NCBI RefSeq assembly: GCF_015477835.1
Contig: NZ_JADLQN010000012.1
Coordinates: forward strand, 1-50,811
Length of the DNA stretch: 50,811 nucleotides
Source: Nocardia higoensis
Lineage (GTDB): Bacteria > Actinomycetota > Actinomycetes > Mycobacteriales > Mycobacteriaceae
Direction of reading: 5' to 3'
Of the stretch, positions 42,615 to 50,502 are shown one piece after another. A model generated the notes under the pieces. The model was not told where the DNA came from. It did not search any database and saw only the letters and a list, made by a program, of their open reading frames with translations. How positions within the stretch are numbered: the stretch's first letter is position 1; the number at the start of each line of letters is the position of its first letter. Made by a program: the position numbers and the translations under genes.

Positions 42615-42868
42615 ACCGCACCTCCGTCTACGTCGAGATCGGCCGAGACGATGCGGGTCGCGCCGTCGTGGCCGTGGATGGATCGGATGTCCTCGAGGCA
42701 GGCGGCCTCGACCGTCGTGCGGACCGGCCCGCGCCAGCGCATCGAGACCGTGCCGTCCGGCCACACCACGCCATCAGCGACCACACCGACCCCGGAGAAG
42801 CCCGTGACGTCGCGGTCGCGGTGGAGCTGGAAAAACCGCACCCCAGCGGTGGTTTCGGTGCTGGCCAT
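42599..42868 (-). CDS. Small operon protein, 89 aa
   Basis: An 89-aa soluble protein (MASTETTAGVRFFQLHRDRD). The core GVVWPDGTVSMRWRGPVRTT followed by DIRSIHGHDGATRIV is a pattern common in actinobacterial phage and plasmid small proteins, probably beta-rich. It overlaps the WhiB-like stop at its start and the coupling ATPase start at its end. Function unknown. Confidence 0.65.
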   Translation of the reverse strand: MASTETTAGVRFFQLHRDRDVTGFSGVGVVADGVVWPDGTVSMRWRGPVRTTVEAACLEDIRSIHGHDGATRIVSADLDVDGGAVWTAA

Positions 42869-43182
42869 CACGCCGCCCCCTGCACCGGGACCTGGCCGCC
42901 GGCCGCGATCCGGGCCAACCTGTCAGCGGCCGCCTCGCGGCGGGCCTTGCTGCCGTCGACGGTGGGCACCTGCACGGCGGCGACCACGCAGTCGGTCAGC
43001 AGTCGGTCACGCACCAGCGACTGCGCCCAGGCCGCGCAGTCAGCCAGCACCGGGCAGCCCGCGCAGATCGCTTGGGCGGCCCGCACCTGGCTCTGCCGCA
43101 AACCGGACGGGAAGAACGCGTCCTGCGGGATACCGGCACACGACCGCTCCGGCCTCGACGCCGGATCCAGGAAGCTGCTCAC
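42868..43182 (-). CDS. WhiB-like iron-sulfur regulator
   Basis: A 104-aa protein with the WhiB four-Cys pattern: SCAGIPQDAFFPSG for the first Cys, then ICAGCPVLADCAAWA for the CxxC...C group. It ends with the usual region after the cluster (LLTDCVVAAVQVPTVDG, then basic SKARREAAADRLARIAAGG). Wbl proteins carry a 4Fe-4S cluster and act with sigma factors or as redox sensors. The canonical G[V/I]WGG turn is replaced by DCVVAAVQ, so it is divergent. It is embedded in the transfer operon with overlaps on both sides, which suggests it controls or reports on transfer. Confidence 0.75.
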   Translation of the reverse strand: MSSFLDPASRPERSCAGIPQDAFFPSGLRQSQVRAAQAICAGCPVLADCAAWAQSLVRDRLLTDCVVAAVQVPTVDGSKARREAAADRLARIAAGGQVPVQGAA

Positions 43183-43442
43183 CGCTGCTCACCCCCGACC
43201 GACGCCGAGGGGGTGGTGGTGCGCAGGGAGCAGAACGGCTCACACGGGCCGAGCTCGCGGCTCGTGGGCACGGTGGAGTACTCGTGCGACGGGAAGGCCA
43301 GCAGCACAGCGACCATGACCGCCAGTCCGACCAGCACGACACCGGCGAGCAACAGCGCCATCGCCGACACCACCCCGGCCCCGCGGCCGCCGGTGTCCGG
43401 GACGATCACCAGCGGGATGTCGATCACGCGCTCGCGCACCAT
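43179..43442 (-). CDS. Small one-TM membrane protein
   Basis: An 87-aa protein with one strong membrane helix (GVVSAMALLLAGVVLVGLAVMVAVLLAF). A polar C-terminal tail follows with two cysteines (GPCEPFCSL), likely extracytoplasmic or forming a disulfide. The start is within a GTGATG cluster overlapping the upstream stop; GTG at 43445 is equally possible. Its place in the transfer operon suggests a membrane role in conjugation (inference). Confidence 0.6.
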   Translation of the reverse strand: MVRERVIDIPLVIVPDTGGRGAGVVSAMALLLAGVVLVGLAVMVAVLLAFPSHEYSTVPTSRELGPCEPFCSLRTTTPSASVGGEQR

Positions 43443-43750
43443 CACGCCACCTCGATCGACATGGCGACGAACGCCCGCGCCTCAGCCGCGGTCAAACCCA
43501 GCACCGCGGCCCACCGCTCGACCTCGAGCTGCTGCGGGGCGACCGCGATCCGCATCGCCGCCGACGCCTGCTCCCGGGTCAACTGCCGCCCGGGCAGGTA
43601 GTCCACGACCCACCGGTCCTGGCCCACATAGTCGGCGTGATGCTCGGTCGCCTCCGACACCATGTGGCCGTCAGCGACGTACACCGCCGGGATCGTGGGA
43701 ACTGCTGCGCGACGCCAGATCTCAGGCGTCCAGGACTCCGGAATCCTCAT
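43442..43750 (-). CDS. Small operon protein, 102 aa
   Basis: A 102-aa soluble protein (MRIPESWTPEIWRRAAVPTI). The N-terminal half is strand-rich with YVADGHMVSEATEHHADYVG; the C-terminal helices are QLTREQASAAMRIAVAPQQL and VERWAAVLGLTAAEARAFVA. The ATG overlaps the stop of the previous gene (ATGA). Family not recognised. Confidence 0.6.
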   Translation of the reverse strand: MRIPESWTPEIWRRAAVPTIPAVYVADGHMVSEATEHHADYVGQDRWVVDYLPGRQLTREQASAAMRIAVAPQQLEVERWAAVLGLTAAEARAFVAMSIEVA

Positions 43751-44073
43751 CGCGACCACACCGCCCACTCATCAGCGGTGGTCGGCCACTCGGCCTGCTC
43801 GATCCGGATCACCGCATCCAGCACGTCCAAGCCCAACGACTTGGCCTGGCCAGCCATCAGCCGCCACACCATCGCCGTGTTCGGCGTCGCGGTCCACAAC
43901 AGCTCGCCCCACTGAGCGACGATCTCCGCCAACTGAAGACCCGCCACCGCTTCCGACCCACTGACCAGGCGATCCGGCACGAAACTGAGCCGAAACACCC
44001 CCTCGGACATCTCATAGGCCACGTGCTCCGACCGCGTCGCGGTCAGCCACTGCCCCTCCCGATGAATCGTCAT
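43747..44073 (-). CDS. First gene of the transfer operon, small protein
   Basis: A 108-aa protein (MTIHREGQWLTATRSEHVAY). It has paired helices (GLQLAEIVAQWGELLWTATP and TAMVWRLMAGQAKSLGLDVL) and no known motif. CAAGGGGATGTG precedes the ATG. It is the promoter-proximal gene of the long reverse-strand operon that runs to 35012. Confidence 0.6.
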   Translation of the reverse strand: MTIHREGQWLTATRSEHVAYEMSEGVFRLSFVPDRLVSGSEAVAGLQLAEIVAQWGELLWTATPNTAMVWRLMAGQAKSLGLDVLDAVIRIEQAEWPTTADEWAVWSR

Positions 44074-44191
44074 CACATCCCCTTGATTGACGTTATAGTT
44101 CGGTCCGTTAGGACTGTAATGACTGTAATGACAAAGTGGCGGGCGTGGCAATACCCTTGTCTTGTCTGTCCTTACAGAGAAGATGGAGACC
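44074..44191. promoter_or_regulatory. Divergent control region of transfer operon and GntR gene
   Basis: Contains TTGACG (44087-44092), TATAAC on the reverse strand (44093-44098), a GTCC-GTTA-GGAC palindrome (44103-44114) and tandem GACTGTAAT repeats (44112 and 44121). The GntR-type protein probably binds here and represses both directions. Confidence 0.6.
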
Positions 44192-45031
44192 ATGAACAGG
44201 CGTCCGAGATGGAAGATCGTTTACGACGAACTTCGCGACCAGATCACCAGCGGAGGGCTACAACCCGGCGACAAGGTCCCTACGGAACTTGAGCTCGCCG
44301 AGCGCTACAGCTTCAGTCGCCCTACGGTCCGCGAGGCCATCCGGCGTTTGGAGCAGGAAGGGCTGCTGACTGCGGCGATCGCAGGAATCGGGCGCACTGT
44401 GCGCAGCCGGGACCTGATCACTTGGCACCTCACGAAGTTCGAGCTGGGTGCTTACTCAGACGACCCGATCAACATGGTCGATCAGTGGGAGGCCGACGCT
44501 CATGCAGACGGGTGGAGCACCCGCCAGGTCGTCGCGAGCGTCACCGAGTTGCCCGCCACTGCCCAGGTCGCGCGCTACCTCCAGTGCAAGCCAGGAACGT
44601 TGCTCCTGCGCCGCCGGCGACTGCGGTATGTGACCAAACCTCAAGTCCCTGAACAGCTGGCCATGATCGCGGACACCTGGACGCCGCTCGACATCGCGAA
44701 CATGGAGATCGACGGCATCGCGCCACTTCGTGTCGACAGCAACGTCGTGTACCCCGGCGGGATCTACCGGGCGCTCGGATTCCGCCAAGTGCAATTCTCC
44801 GACGAAATCACTGTTCGTATGCCTGAACCCGACGAAGCAGGCCTGCTCGACCAGCAACCCGGAACACCCGTCGGCCAGCACGCCCGGGTCGGCATCGACG
44901 CCAGCGGCCGCCGAGTGCGCGTACTCCTCAGCGTGTTCTCCGGCGACGCCCTCCGACTGCGCTACGACCTCCACGTCCCCGAAAACCGGCCCGCCCCCAA
45001 CGGCGTCGCCCATCCCGAAAGGACATCCTGA
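44192..45031 (+). CDS. GntR-family (HutC/UTRA) regulator of the transfer region
   Basis: A 279-aa protein. The winged HTH at the start is RWKIVYDELRDQITSGGLQP then RPTVREAIRRLEQEGLL. A UTRA-type C-terminal ligand domain follows (LQCKPGTLLLRRRRLRYVTK, NVVYPGGIYRALGFRQVQFS). KorSA/TraR-type GntR proteins repress plasmid transfer genes, and its divergent position next to the operon suits that. The ATG with AGAGAAG nine bases upstream was chosen; an in-frame ATG at 44183 is possible. It is followed with overlap by a small gene. Confidence 0.85.
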   Translation: MNRRPRWKIVYDELRDQITSGGLQPGDKVPTELELAERYSFSRPTVREAIRRLEQEGLLTAAIAGIGRTVRSRDLITWHLTKFELGAYSDDPINMVDQWEADAHADGWSTRQVVASVTELPATAQVARYLQCKPGTLLLRRRRLRYVTKPQVPEQLAMIADTWTPLDIANMEIDGIAPLRVDSNVVYPGGIYRALGFRQVQFSDEITVRMPEPDEAGLLDQQPGTPVGQHARVGIDASGRRVRVLLSVFSGDALRLRYDLHVPENRPAPNGVAHPERTS

Positions 45032-45264
45032 TGACTGTGCCTGAACCCGACCGCTACGACCCCACAGGCGAGGCCGCCGTCTGGAACCGCGCATCCGAAC
45101 TCGTGATGTCCATGCGCGACCCCAACCTGTCCGAAGACTGGAACACCGCCCTCGAACAGGCAGCCCGAGCCCTCAGCAACGAGAGCCGCGGAATCCGCCA
45201 GGGCCCCGGCGGCATGTACTACCGCTCGATCACGGGCAGTAATCACCAACCGCTGTCCGACTGA
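45031..45264 (+). CDS. Small hypothetical protein, 77 aa
   Basis: A 77-aa soluble protein (MTVPEPDRYDPTGEAAVWNR) with a helical middle (SEDWNTALEQAARALSNESR) and polar end (GGMYYRSITGSNHQPLSD). Its ATG shares a base with the GntR stop, so it is translated together with the regulator. Not recognised. Confidence 0.6.
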   Translation: MTVPEPDRYDPTGEAAVWNRASELVMSMRDPNLSEDWNTALEQAARALSNESRGIRQGPGGMYYRSITGSNHQPLSD

Positions 45265-45302
45265 CCGCCCGCTAACGGTCCCGCCCTCGACGAAAGGACG
45301 AC

Positions 45303-45956
45303 ATGCCCGACTACGTCTGGTACGCCGCCTACGGCTCCAACCTCCATGCCCAGCGGCTGGCGTACTACATCGAGGGCGGGACCCCGCCGGGGACAAACCA
45401 CGTCTATCCCGGCTTCCGAGACCAAACACCTCCACTCAAAACCCGCGCGTTGACGCTGCCAGGAACGATCTACTTCGCCTGGAACAGTCCAGTCTGGACT
45501 GGTGGAGTCGCCTTCTACGCCACCGAACCGGCTGCTGGTTGGCCCACGGACGCCGCAGTCCGCGGCTACCTCCTGACCACTGGCCAGTTCTCAGATCTGC
45601 TCACACAGGAGATGTACCGCGAACCCTCCGAGGACCTCGACCTCACCGAGGTCCTCACGGCCGGCCGTAGCCAGCTCGGCCCCGGCAGGTACGAGACCCT
45701 CGTCCTGGCCGACACCATCGACGGCTGGCCCGTGCTGACGTTTACCTCTCCGTGGGACGTGAACACTGTTGAGCTGCAACGACCTTCGGAGCGGTACGTC
45801 AGAATGGTGAGCAGCGGCCTGCATGAGGCCCACCGCTGGCCCGCTGCCCGCATCCGGGACTACCTGCGCGAGCGCCCCGGGATTCGCGGTGAGTGGCGCG
45901 ACGAAGACCTCACCGAGGTTGTGCACCAAGCTCTCTCACAGCATGAGAGCGACTAG
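45303..45956 (+). CDS. Gamma-glutamylcyclotransferase-fold protein
   Basis: A 217-aa protein opening with the GGCT substrate-loop motif VWYAAYGSNLHAQRLAYYIE. Further family-like strands follow (LTLPGTIYFAWNSPVWTGGV, ALLTTGQF-like YLLTTGQFSDLL). The C-terminus is helical (AARIRDYLRERPGIRGEW). GGCT-fold enzymes cyclise gamma-glutamyl amides, but many plasmid members lack the catalytic Glu. The candidate acidic residue near 80 is in FYATEPAAG. CGAAAGGACG precedes the ATG. Role on a plasmid unknown. Confidence 0.7.
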   Translation: MPDYVWYAAYGSNLHAQRLAYYIEGGTPPGTNHVYPGFRDQTPPLKTRALTLPGTIYFAWNSPVWTGGVAFYATEPAAGWPTDAAVRGYLLTTGQFSDLLTQEMYREPSEDLDLTEVLTAGRSQLGPGRYETLVLADTIDGWPVLTFTSPWDVNTVELQRPSERYVRMVSSGLHEAHRWPAARIRDYLRERPGIRGEWRDEDLTEVVHQALSQHESD

Positions 45957-46054
45957 TCAAGCGACACGCCGCTTTCGGGCACCCACAAATTGTGGGAAAT
46001 CGGTCGCGGCGTGTCGGCACCCACTCCGACGCCGGACAGACTTATATAACACGC

Positions 46055-46225
46055 ATGCGTGCAACACGAGGAAAGCCAACTCTCATCGAAATCGACGAGA
46101 CACTCCTGGCCGAGGTGAAAGCGGAAGCCGCAGCTTGTGGCATGACTTACCGCGCCTTCTTCCACGCTGCGCTCGCTCGTGAGCTGGAAGCTCGCCGATC
46201 TGCCTCCATGCAACAGGCAAGCTGA
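46055..46225 (+). CDS. Small ribbon-helix-helix-like protein, probably leaderless
   Basis: A 56-aa protein (MRATRGKPTLIEIDETLLAE) with an RHH-like pattern: a short strand, then helices LLAEVKAEAAACGMTYRAFF and HAALARELEARR. TATATAAC ends 4-5 bp before the ATG and no Shine-Dalgarno exists, so the mRNA is probably leaderless. RHH proteins of this size are DNA-binding antitoxins or copy-control repressors; no partner toxin is visible. It sits upstream of the Rep-like gene, which may be meaningful. Confidence 0.6.
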   Translation: MRATRGKPTLIEIDETLLAEVKAEAAACGMTYRAFFHAALARELEARRSASMQQAS

Positions 46226-46375
46226 TCTTCCATCTGCCGCTGCGATGCTGTCGGGCGCTTGGCGCGTCCGGCGGTAGCCTGCCACGCACCAAGATCTACA
46301 TGATGTCGACTTTGAGGAGCGCTCCGGAGAAGTAGCCAGCCAGGGCAGGGCCCTGACAGAACAACTCCATAAAAC

Positions 46376-46418
46376 GCGAGAAACCCCCCGGCCTAGCCCG
46401 CCGAGGGGTTGGTCTCGC
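46376..46418. terminator. Hairpin upstream of the Rep-like gene
   Basis: Composite stem: GCGAGA pairs with TCTCGC and AACCCC with GGGGTT, around a GC-rich core. It lies 20 bp before the Rep-like start, so it could end upstream transcription or act in attenuation. The gap 46226-46375 holds no gene. Confidence 0.55.
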
Positions 46419-46437
46419 CCACTGAAGGGGCTTTTGC

Positions 46438-47730
46438 TTGAACGGCAGGTCTCAGGGTAGCGCACGTGCCTACAACGGGACGCGCGTACACACCCTTTCG
46501 CGTACAAAATGTGCGCCTTACCACTCTCACCAGCGAAAACGGCATAGTCCGAGACGGTCACCGGGCCGTGTCGGTCTCTCATTCGCGGGACTTTTCCGGC
46601 TTCCGCCGTTGCGGCTGCAGCTGCCCGAGGACGCCTACGTCGGCGTGCCCTCCTGCTGGTGGTCACGACCACGGTGGATAGCGCACAACCTCGCGCTCTA
46701 CGACACCCACTACACCGCCCTGCGAGCCGCTGGCCGATGCGAATCGGTGAGCCGAAAGACGTTCCTGGCCTACCTGCTCGGCGAATCCAGCGGCGCCGAC
46801 TACAGCACCGGCCGCAACTCCCGGGTATCGGTTCGCCACCTCCAAACCGTCACCCACCGCAGCGAATCCACCGTGCACCGCTGCCGACGCCTGGTCGGAG
46901 TGTTCGCCACCCGCACAGTCGTGTTCCGCGGCCGCCAACGCACCAAACTCGAACGCCTGGACTCCTGGAGCCAAGAGGACAGCGGCCGCGGCTGGACAGC
47001 CGTGTCCGCACTGCACGAATCCCCCTCGCTCCCTGTGGATAACTCCCTCGTCGAAACCCACCTCGAATCCCTCTCCCACCAGGGTTTTGGCACCCCACCA
47101 GTGCGTAGCACTGGTTCCGGATATATCTCCCATCCCAGCTCGGTTTCTCCCAACGAGAACGGGAAGGAAAGACGCGCTCCGCGCGGCCAGGACACGAGGA
47201 GGGCTCGCCGGGCACCTCGGGCATACGACCCCAGGGCCCTGCTGCTGGCCTCCAGATGCCGCGCAGACGAACGTTTCCCGCTCTGGCTACGCCAGGCGGG
47301 CCGACAGGGGCTTGCGGCCGTGCTGACGCGACGAGCAGTCGACGGTGGATGGACCGTCGACGACGTCGCAGCCGCCCTCGACCAGGTCTACCTGTCCGGC
47401 CGGCGGATCTACGCCCGGCCACGCGATCCCTACGCCTACCTGGCGCACTTGCTCAAGCCCATCCCGATCGACGAGCCGCCGATGCTGCTGGACCGTGCCC
47501 GCGAGGTCGCCTACGAACTCGAGCAGCGCGCGGTCGTGCGAGCCGAGCGCGAGCGGCGCCGGGCCGAAGCGATCGCGAAAGCCCCCGCCGCCCCCGACTC
47601 GCCCGCCCGCATCGCAGCCCGAGCGACCGCCGCCGCGATCAGCCACCGTGCCATCAGCACCTCAGCGGCCACCCGCGCGGCCGCCGAGGAAGCACGCCGT
47701 GAGATCGCCCGCCTCGCCCGCGAGCAGTGA
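46438..47730 (+). CDS. Replication initiator-like protein
   Basis: About 430 aa if the TTG with GAAGGGG seven bases upstream is used; the start is uncertain. The N-terminal part is basic. From residue ~60, LRLQLPEDAYVGVPSCWWSR, ESVSRKTFLAYLLGES and VSVRHLQTVTHRSESTVHRC look like the winged-HTH Rep region of actinobacterial theta-type plasmids. The tail is helical and arginine-rich (ELEQRAVVRAERERRRAEAI). Position next to parAB and an AT-rich island supports a replication role. Family assignment is by resemblance only. Confidence 0.6.
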   Translation: MNGRSQGSARAYNGTRVHTLSRTKCAPYHSHQRKRHSPRRSPGRVGLSFAGLFRLPPLRLQLPEDAYVGVPSCWWSRPRWIAHNLALYDTHYTALRAAGRCESVSRKTFLAYLLGESSGADYSTGRNSRVSVRHLQTVTHRSESTVHRCRRLVGVFATRTVVFRGRQRTKLERLDSWSQEDSGRGWTAVSALHESPSLPVDNSLVETHLESLSHQGFGTPPVRSTGSGYISHPSSVSPNENGKERRAPRGQDTRRARRAPRAYDPRALLLASRCRADERFPLWLRQAGRQGLAAVLTRRAVDGGWTVDDVAAALDQVYLSGRRIYARPRDPYAYLAHLLKPIPIDEPPMLLDRAREVAYELEQRAVVRAERERRRAEAIAKAPAAPDSPARIAARATAAAISHRAISTSAATRAAAEEARREIARLAREQ

Positions 47731-47786
47731 GCCCCGTGCAGGAGCACCTCGCCGATTGGTCCCGGCACACCGTGAGTCAGTACGAA

Positions 47787-47840
47787 CCCTATGTCGGTGA
47801 CATGCCCTATCGGCCCCACTGCCCCTACTGCCCATATGGC
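47787..47840. repeat. Partition-site-like repeats downstream of parB
   Basis: CCCTATGTC (47787), CCCTAT (47805), CCCCTACTG (47822) and CCCATATGG (47831) cluster next to the 3' end of the partition operon. Matching elements lie upstream of parA. Confidence 0.55.
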
Positions 47841-48227
47841 TTATTCGGCGGAGGGTTTCGGTATGGGTGGCCAGCGGTCGCCGTCGTTGTAGCGGTTCTC
47901 GTGGTCGGCGCAGGCCTGGGCGATCGCGGTGCGGATGAACTGCTGCTTGGTCTTCACCCCGGTGTGTGGGTAGGTGTAGGCCAGCACGGACTCCAGGCGC
48001 TCGGCGAGTTCGGTCGGCAGGGACAGCAGGATGTCGGTGGTGTCGGCCGGCCTTTTGGGCCGCCGGGCATCCCTGCTAGCGCTATTGCCCATATGGCCCC
48101 TACTGGCTGCATGCTGGGGTTCGTCGACTATGGGCGATGTGGACTGGGGGTCTCGACGGCCGAAGGGGTTCCGGCGAGGTGCGGCGGCGGTGTCGGGCTT
48201 GGGCAGCTCGGGCTTGGGGATGGTCAC
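47841..48227 (-). CDS. Small ParB-like/RHH partition DNA-binding protein
   Basis: A 128-aa protein encoded after parA with a GTGA overlap. The N-terminal ~60 residues are basic and disordered (PKRPADTTDI before the domain). The C-terminal part is RHH-like (LLSLPTELAERLESVLAYTY, GVKTKQQFIRTAIAQACADH). This is the usual size and position of the centromere-binding partner of a ParA ATPase. It likely binds the CCATATGG-type repeats around the operon and represses it. Confidence 0.75.
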   Translation of the reverse strand: MTIPKPELPKPDTAAAPRRNPFGRRDPQSTSPIVDEPQHAASRGHMGNSASRDARRPKRPADTTDILLSLPTELAERLESVLAYTYPHTGVKTKQQFIRTAIAQACADHENRYNDGDRWPPIPKPSAE

Positions 48228-49027
48228 GCGGCGGCCCTCCTGTCGATGCCGTCGAGGATGTCGGCGAAGTTGTCGGCCAGCCAGCGCGTGCGCGCTGACG
48301 GCTTGGGGTGCTGGTCCATGCCGAGGCCGGCGTTGGTCAGCCTCGAGATGTCGGCGAGCTTGGGAATCGGCTGTCCCAGCACGGGCACAGCGGCATTCGC
48401 GCAGTACTCCCGGATGTAGGTGGCGTTCTCGGCGTGGTCGTTGCGGTTGGCGTCGAACAGATTGATGACCACACCGGCCACGCGTAGCTCGTAGTCTGCG
48501 AACTCGTAGAGGTCGTTGATCGCGGAGAACACCGAGATCATGCCCTCGATGTGGTCGAACTCCGGCGCCACCACGATCAGCACGTTGTCCGAGGACAGCA
48601 TCGCCGCACGGGTGATCAGATCGACCGCGGGACGGCAGTCGAACAGCACCCGCCCGTTCTTGCGCGCCTCCCGAAACGCGCGCCGCACCGACAAATCACC
48701 ACCGGTCTGCCCCAGCAGCGTGTCCTGCACTTCCTGCATCTCCCCGAACCCGCTGGGCGCCACGTAGATCCCTGAACGGGTCCGAGCCGGGAGCACCACA
48801 TCCTCCAACGGCCGGCCCACCCGCCGGTCGAGCACATCGGCCAGCGTCCCGGTCGAGGGCAGATTGCGGGCGTTGTGGCCGGTCAGATGGCTGGTGGAGT
48901 TGCCCTGGGGGTCCACATCACCGATGAGCACGTCCTCGTCGCGAGCGGCGGCCGCATGGGCCAGGCCGTTGACCAGGACAGTCTTGCCCGGCCCTCCCTT
49001 GAGGTTCATCACCGCGGTAGTCGTCAT
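48224..49027 (-). CDS. parA: ParA-type partition ATPase
   Basis: A 267-aa protein. The deviant Walker A is NLKGGPGKTVLVNG; Pro replaces the usual Val or Ile of KGGVGKT, while the signature Lys is kept. Walker A' is LIGDVDPQGNSTSHL and Walker B VLFDCRPAVDLI. Partition ATPases of this size lack the long N-terminal HTH, so regulation falls to the ParB-like protein. AGGAGGG five bases before the ATG fixes the start. The gene is followed with overlap by the ParB-like gene. Confidence 0.92.
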   Translation of the reverse strand: MTTTAVMNLKGGPGKTVLVNGLAHAAAARDEDVLIGDVDPQGNSTSHLTGHNARNLPSTGTLADVLDRRVGRPLEDVVLPARTRSGIYVAPSGFGEMQEVQDTLLGQTGGDLSVRRAFREARKNGRVLFDCRPAVDLITRAAMLSSDNVLIVVAPEFDHIEGMISVFSAINDLYEFADYELRVAGVVINLFDANRNDHAENATYIREYCANAAVPVLGQPIPKLADISRLTNAGLGMDQHPKPSARTRWLADNFADILDGIDRRAAA

Positions 49028-49069
49028 TCGCACCCTCCTGGGCAGCGCAGCGGGTACAGCACGGACCGG

Positions 49070-49189
49070 ACCCTACCGCCGGTACAGCCCATATGGGCCG
49101 CGCGAAACCCCTATGAACTACCCAACCCCTATCTGCTTTATGGGACATAGAGAACCAGACACCCCCTATGTCCCATACGTACCATATGG
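49070..49189. promoter_or_regulatory. Candidate partition site / par operator upstream of parA
   Basis: GCCCATATGGGC palindrome (49087-49098), CCCCTATG (49108), CCCCTAT (49127), and TATGGGACATAG (49139-49150) with its exact complement CTATGTCCCATA (49166-49177), then CCATATGG (49182-49189). Similar elements occur beyond parB and once inside it (48088). Likely parS and autorepression site. Confidence 0.65.
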
Positions 49190-49266
49190 CACAAAAACGT
49201 TCTGTAAAAACGTATAATCAAATTAAAAAAACGATGAAATGGAAACATTTATGCTAGAATCGAAGA
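49190..49266. other. AT-rich island before the coiled-coil gene
   Basis: About 75 bp unusually rich in A and T for this DNA, with AAAAACGT repeated twice (49194, 49207) and TAGAAT at 49255-49260. It is probably the promoter of the next gene, possibly with a DNA-unwinding element of the replication origin. Confidence 0.5.
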
Positions 49267-50502
49267 GTGACGAACCCAGAAGGCAGCCCCACCCCCGGGG
49301 CGCAGAAGAGCGCTGACGAGCGCGTTTGCCAATTTCCGGTCGCCTACGACCCCGAGTCCGGGGAGTTCGAGGTCGCCGGGCATCCGTTGCCGCCGCCTCC
49401 GCCGGGGCGGGGCCGCCTGCCCGCGTACTGCGGTGAGTTCCACATCGATCCGGACGGGGTGCGGCGTCGCCACGACCGCGCGGGCGCGTTTCAGCGCAAG
49501 CGGGAGCTGCAGATCGAGGCCGCCGGTGGGGCGGTCAAGCGCACTGATCGGCCCGCGGCGCGACCGGTGACCTCGGCACGAGCGTCGCTGGCCGAGCTGC
49601 TGGCGCAGTGGGAGATGGTGACTACCGCGCATCGGGCGCAGCAAAGTGAGATAGTCGATCGGGTCGCCGAGATCGTAGCCACCGCAGGCGATCCCGACGC
49701 CGCCGTCGCCGAAGTCGCCCGCATCCGCGCTGAAGCCCAAGCCGAGATCGACGAGACCCGCCGTGGCGCCGCCGAAGCCGAAGCCGAGGCCGAGGCCGCT
49801 CGCCGGGACCTGACCCGCGCGCTGGAAGACAAGGTCTTGGCCGAAGGGGCGGCCGAAGACGCCATCGCCGAACGGGATGCGCGGATCGCTGAAGCCGAGG
49901 CAGAGATCGAACAGATCCGCGCGGCCGCGGCTGCGGAGGTCGCTGCCGCCCGTGCCGAGGCCGAGACCGCGCGTGCCGAGCGGGAGCGGGCGCTTTCCGA
50001 CGCCGCCGCGCGAGTCGAGGCGGCCGAGCGGGCAGCGCAGGAGCAGATCCGCACCACGCGTGCGGCGGCCGAAGCCGAAATCGAGTCTGCGCGGCACACC
50101 GCCGCTGAGCAGGTCCGTGTCGCTGAGGAGCGGGCACGGGTCGCGAGCTTGGCTCAGCGGGAGGCCGAGCGGGATCGTTCCGGCGCCGAGCAGGCCGCCG
50201 CTGATGCCCGGACCGAGTCCCAGCAGCTGCGACGGGATCTCGAGGCAGCTCGGGCCGAGCTGGCCGAGCAGACCCAGGCTGCCCGCGCTGAGCGTGAGCA
50301 GCTGCGCGGCGACTTGGAAACCGCCCGCGCGGAGGCCCGCACCGACCGTGAGCAGCTGCGCACCGATCATGCCGCCGAGATCGTCCGTGTCCAGGACGCG
50401 GCGGCCACGCAGGTCACCGCACTGCAGAAGGCGTTGGCCACCGCCGAATCCACCATCTCCCGACTCGAATCCGAGCTCGCCCGCACGAAGGAGTCCCGCT
50501 GA
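49267..50502 (+). CDS. Long coiled-coil plasmid protein
   Basis: A 411-aa protein. The N-terminus holds a Cys/His-containing basic patch (GRGRLPAYCGEFHIDPDGVR then RRHDRAGAFQRKRE). Residues ~125-405 are an almost unbroken Ala/Glu/Arg-rich coiled coil (RAEAQAEIDETRRGAAEAEA, EQLRGDLETARAEARTDREQ). KfrA-type plasmid proteins have a DNA-binding head and such a tail and help position plasmids; similarity here is architectural only. TAGAAT ends seven bases before the GTG and there is no Shine-Dalgarno, so it is probably leaderless. It ends overlapping the start of the last gene. Confidence 0.7.
   Translation: MTNPEGSPTPGAQKSADERVCQFPVAYDPESGEFEVAGHPLPPPPPGRGRLPAYCGEFHIDPDGVRRRHDRAGAFQRKRELQIEAAGGAVKRTDRPAARPVTSARASLAELLAQWEMVTTAHRAQQSEIVDRVAEIVATAGDPDAAVAEVARIRAEAQAEIDETRRGAAEAEAEAEAARRDLTRALEDKVLAEGAAEDAIAERDARIAEAEAEIEQIRAAAAAEVAAARAEAETARAERERALSDAAARVEAAERAAQEQIRTTRAAAEAEIESARHTAAEQVRVAEERARVASLAQREAERDRSGAEQAAADARTESQQLRRDLEAARAELAEQTQAARAEREQLRGDLETARAEARTDREQLRTDHAAEIVRVQDAAATQVTALQKALATAESTISRLESELARTKESR

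Noticed and set aside
40866..43601. 911-aa plus-strand ORF opposite the coupling ATPase operon
   Set aside because: Antisense frame with Arg/His/Pro bias; the opposite strand has overlapping, motif-bearing genes.
47727..48419. Plus-strand ORF running across the ParB-like gene
   Set aside because: Gly/Arg-rich shadow frame opposite parB and parA, both of which have clear starts and overlaps.
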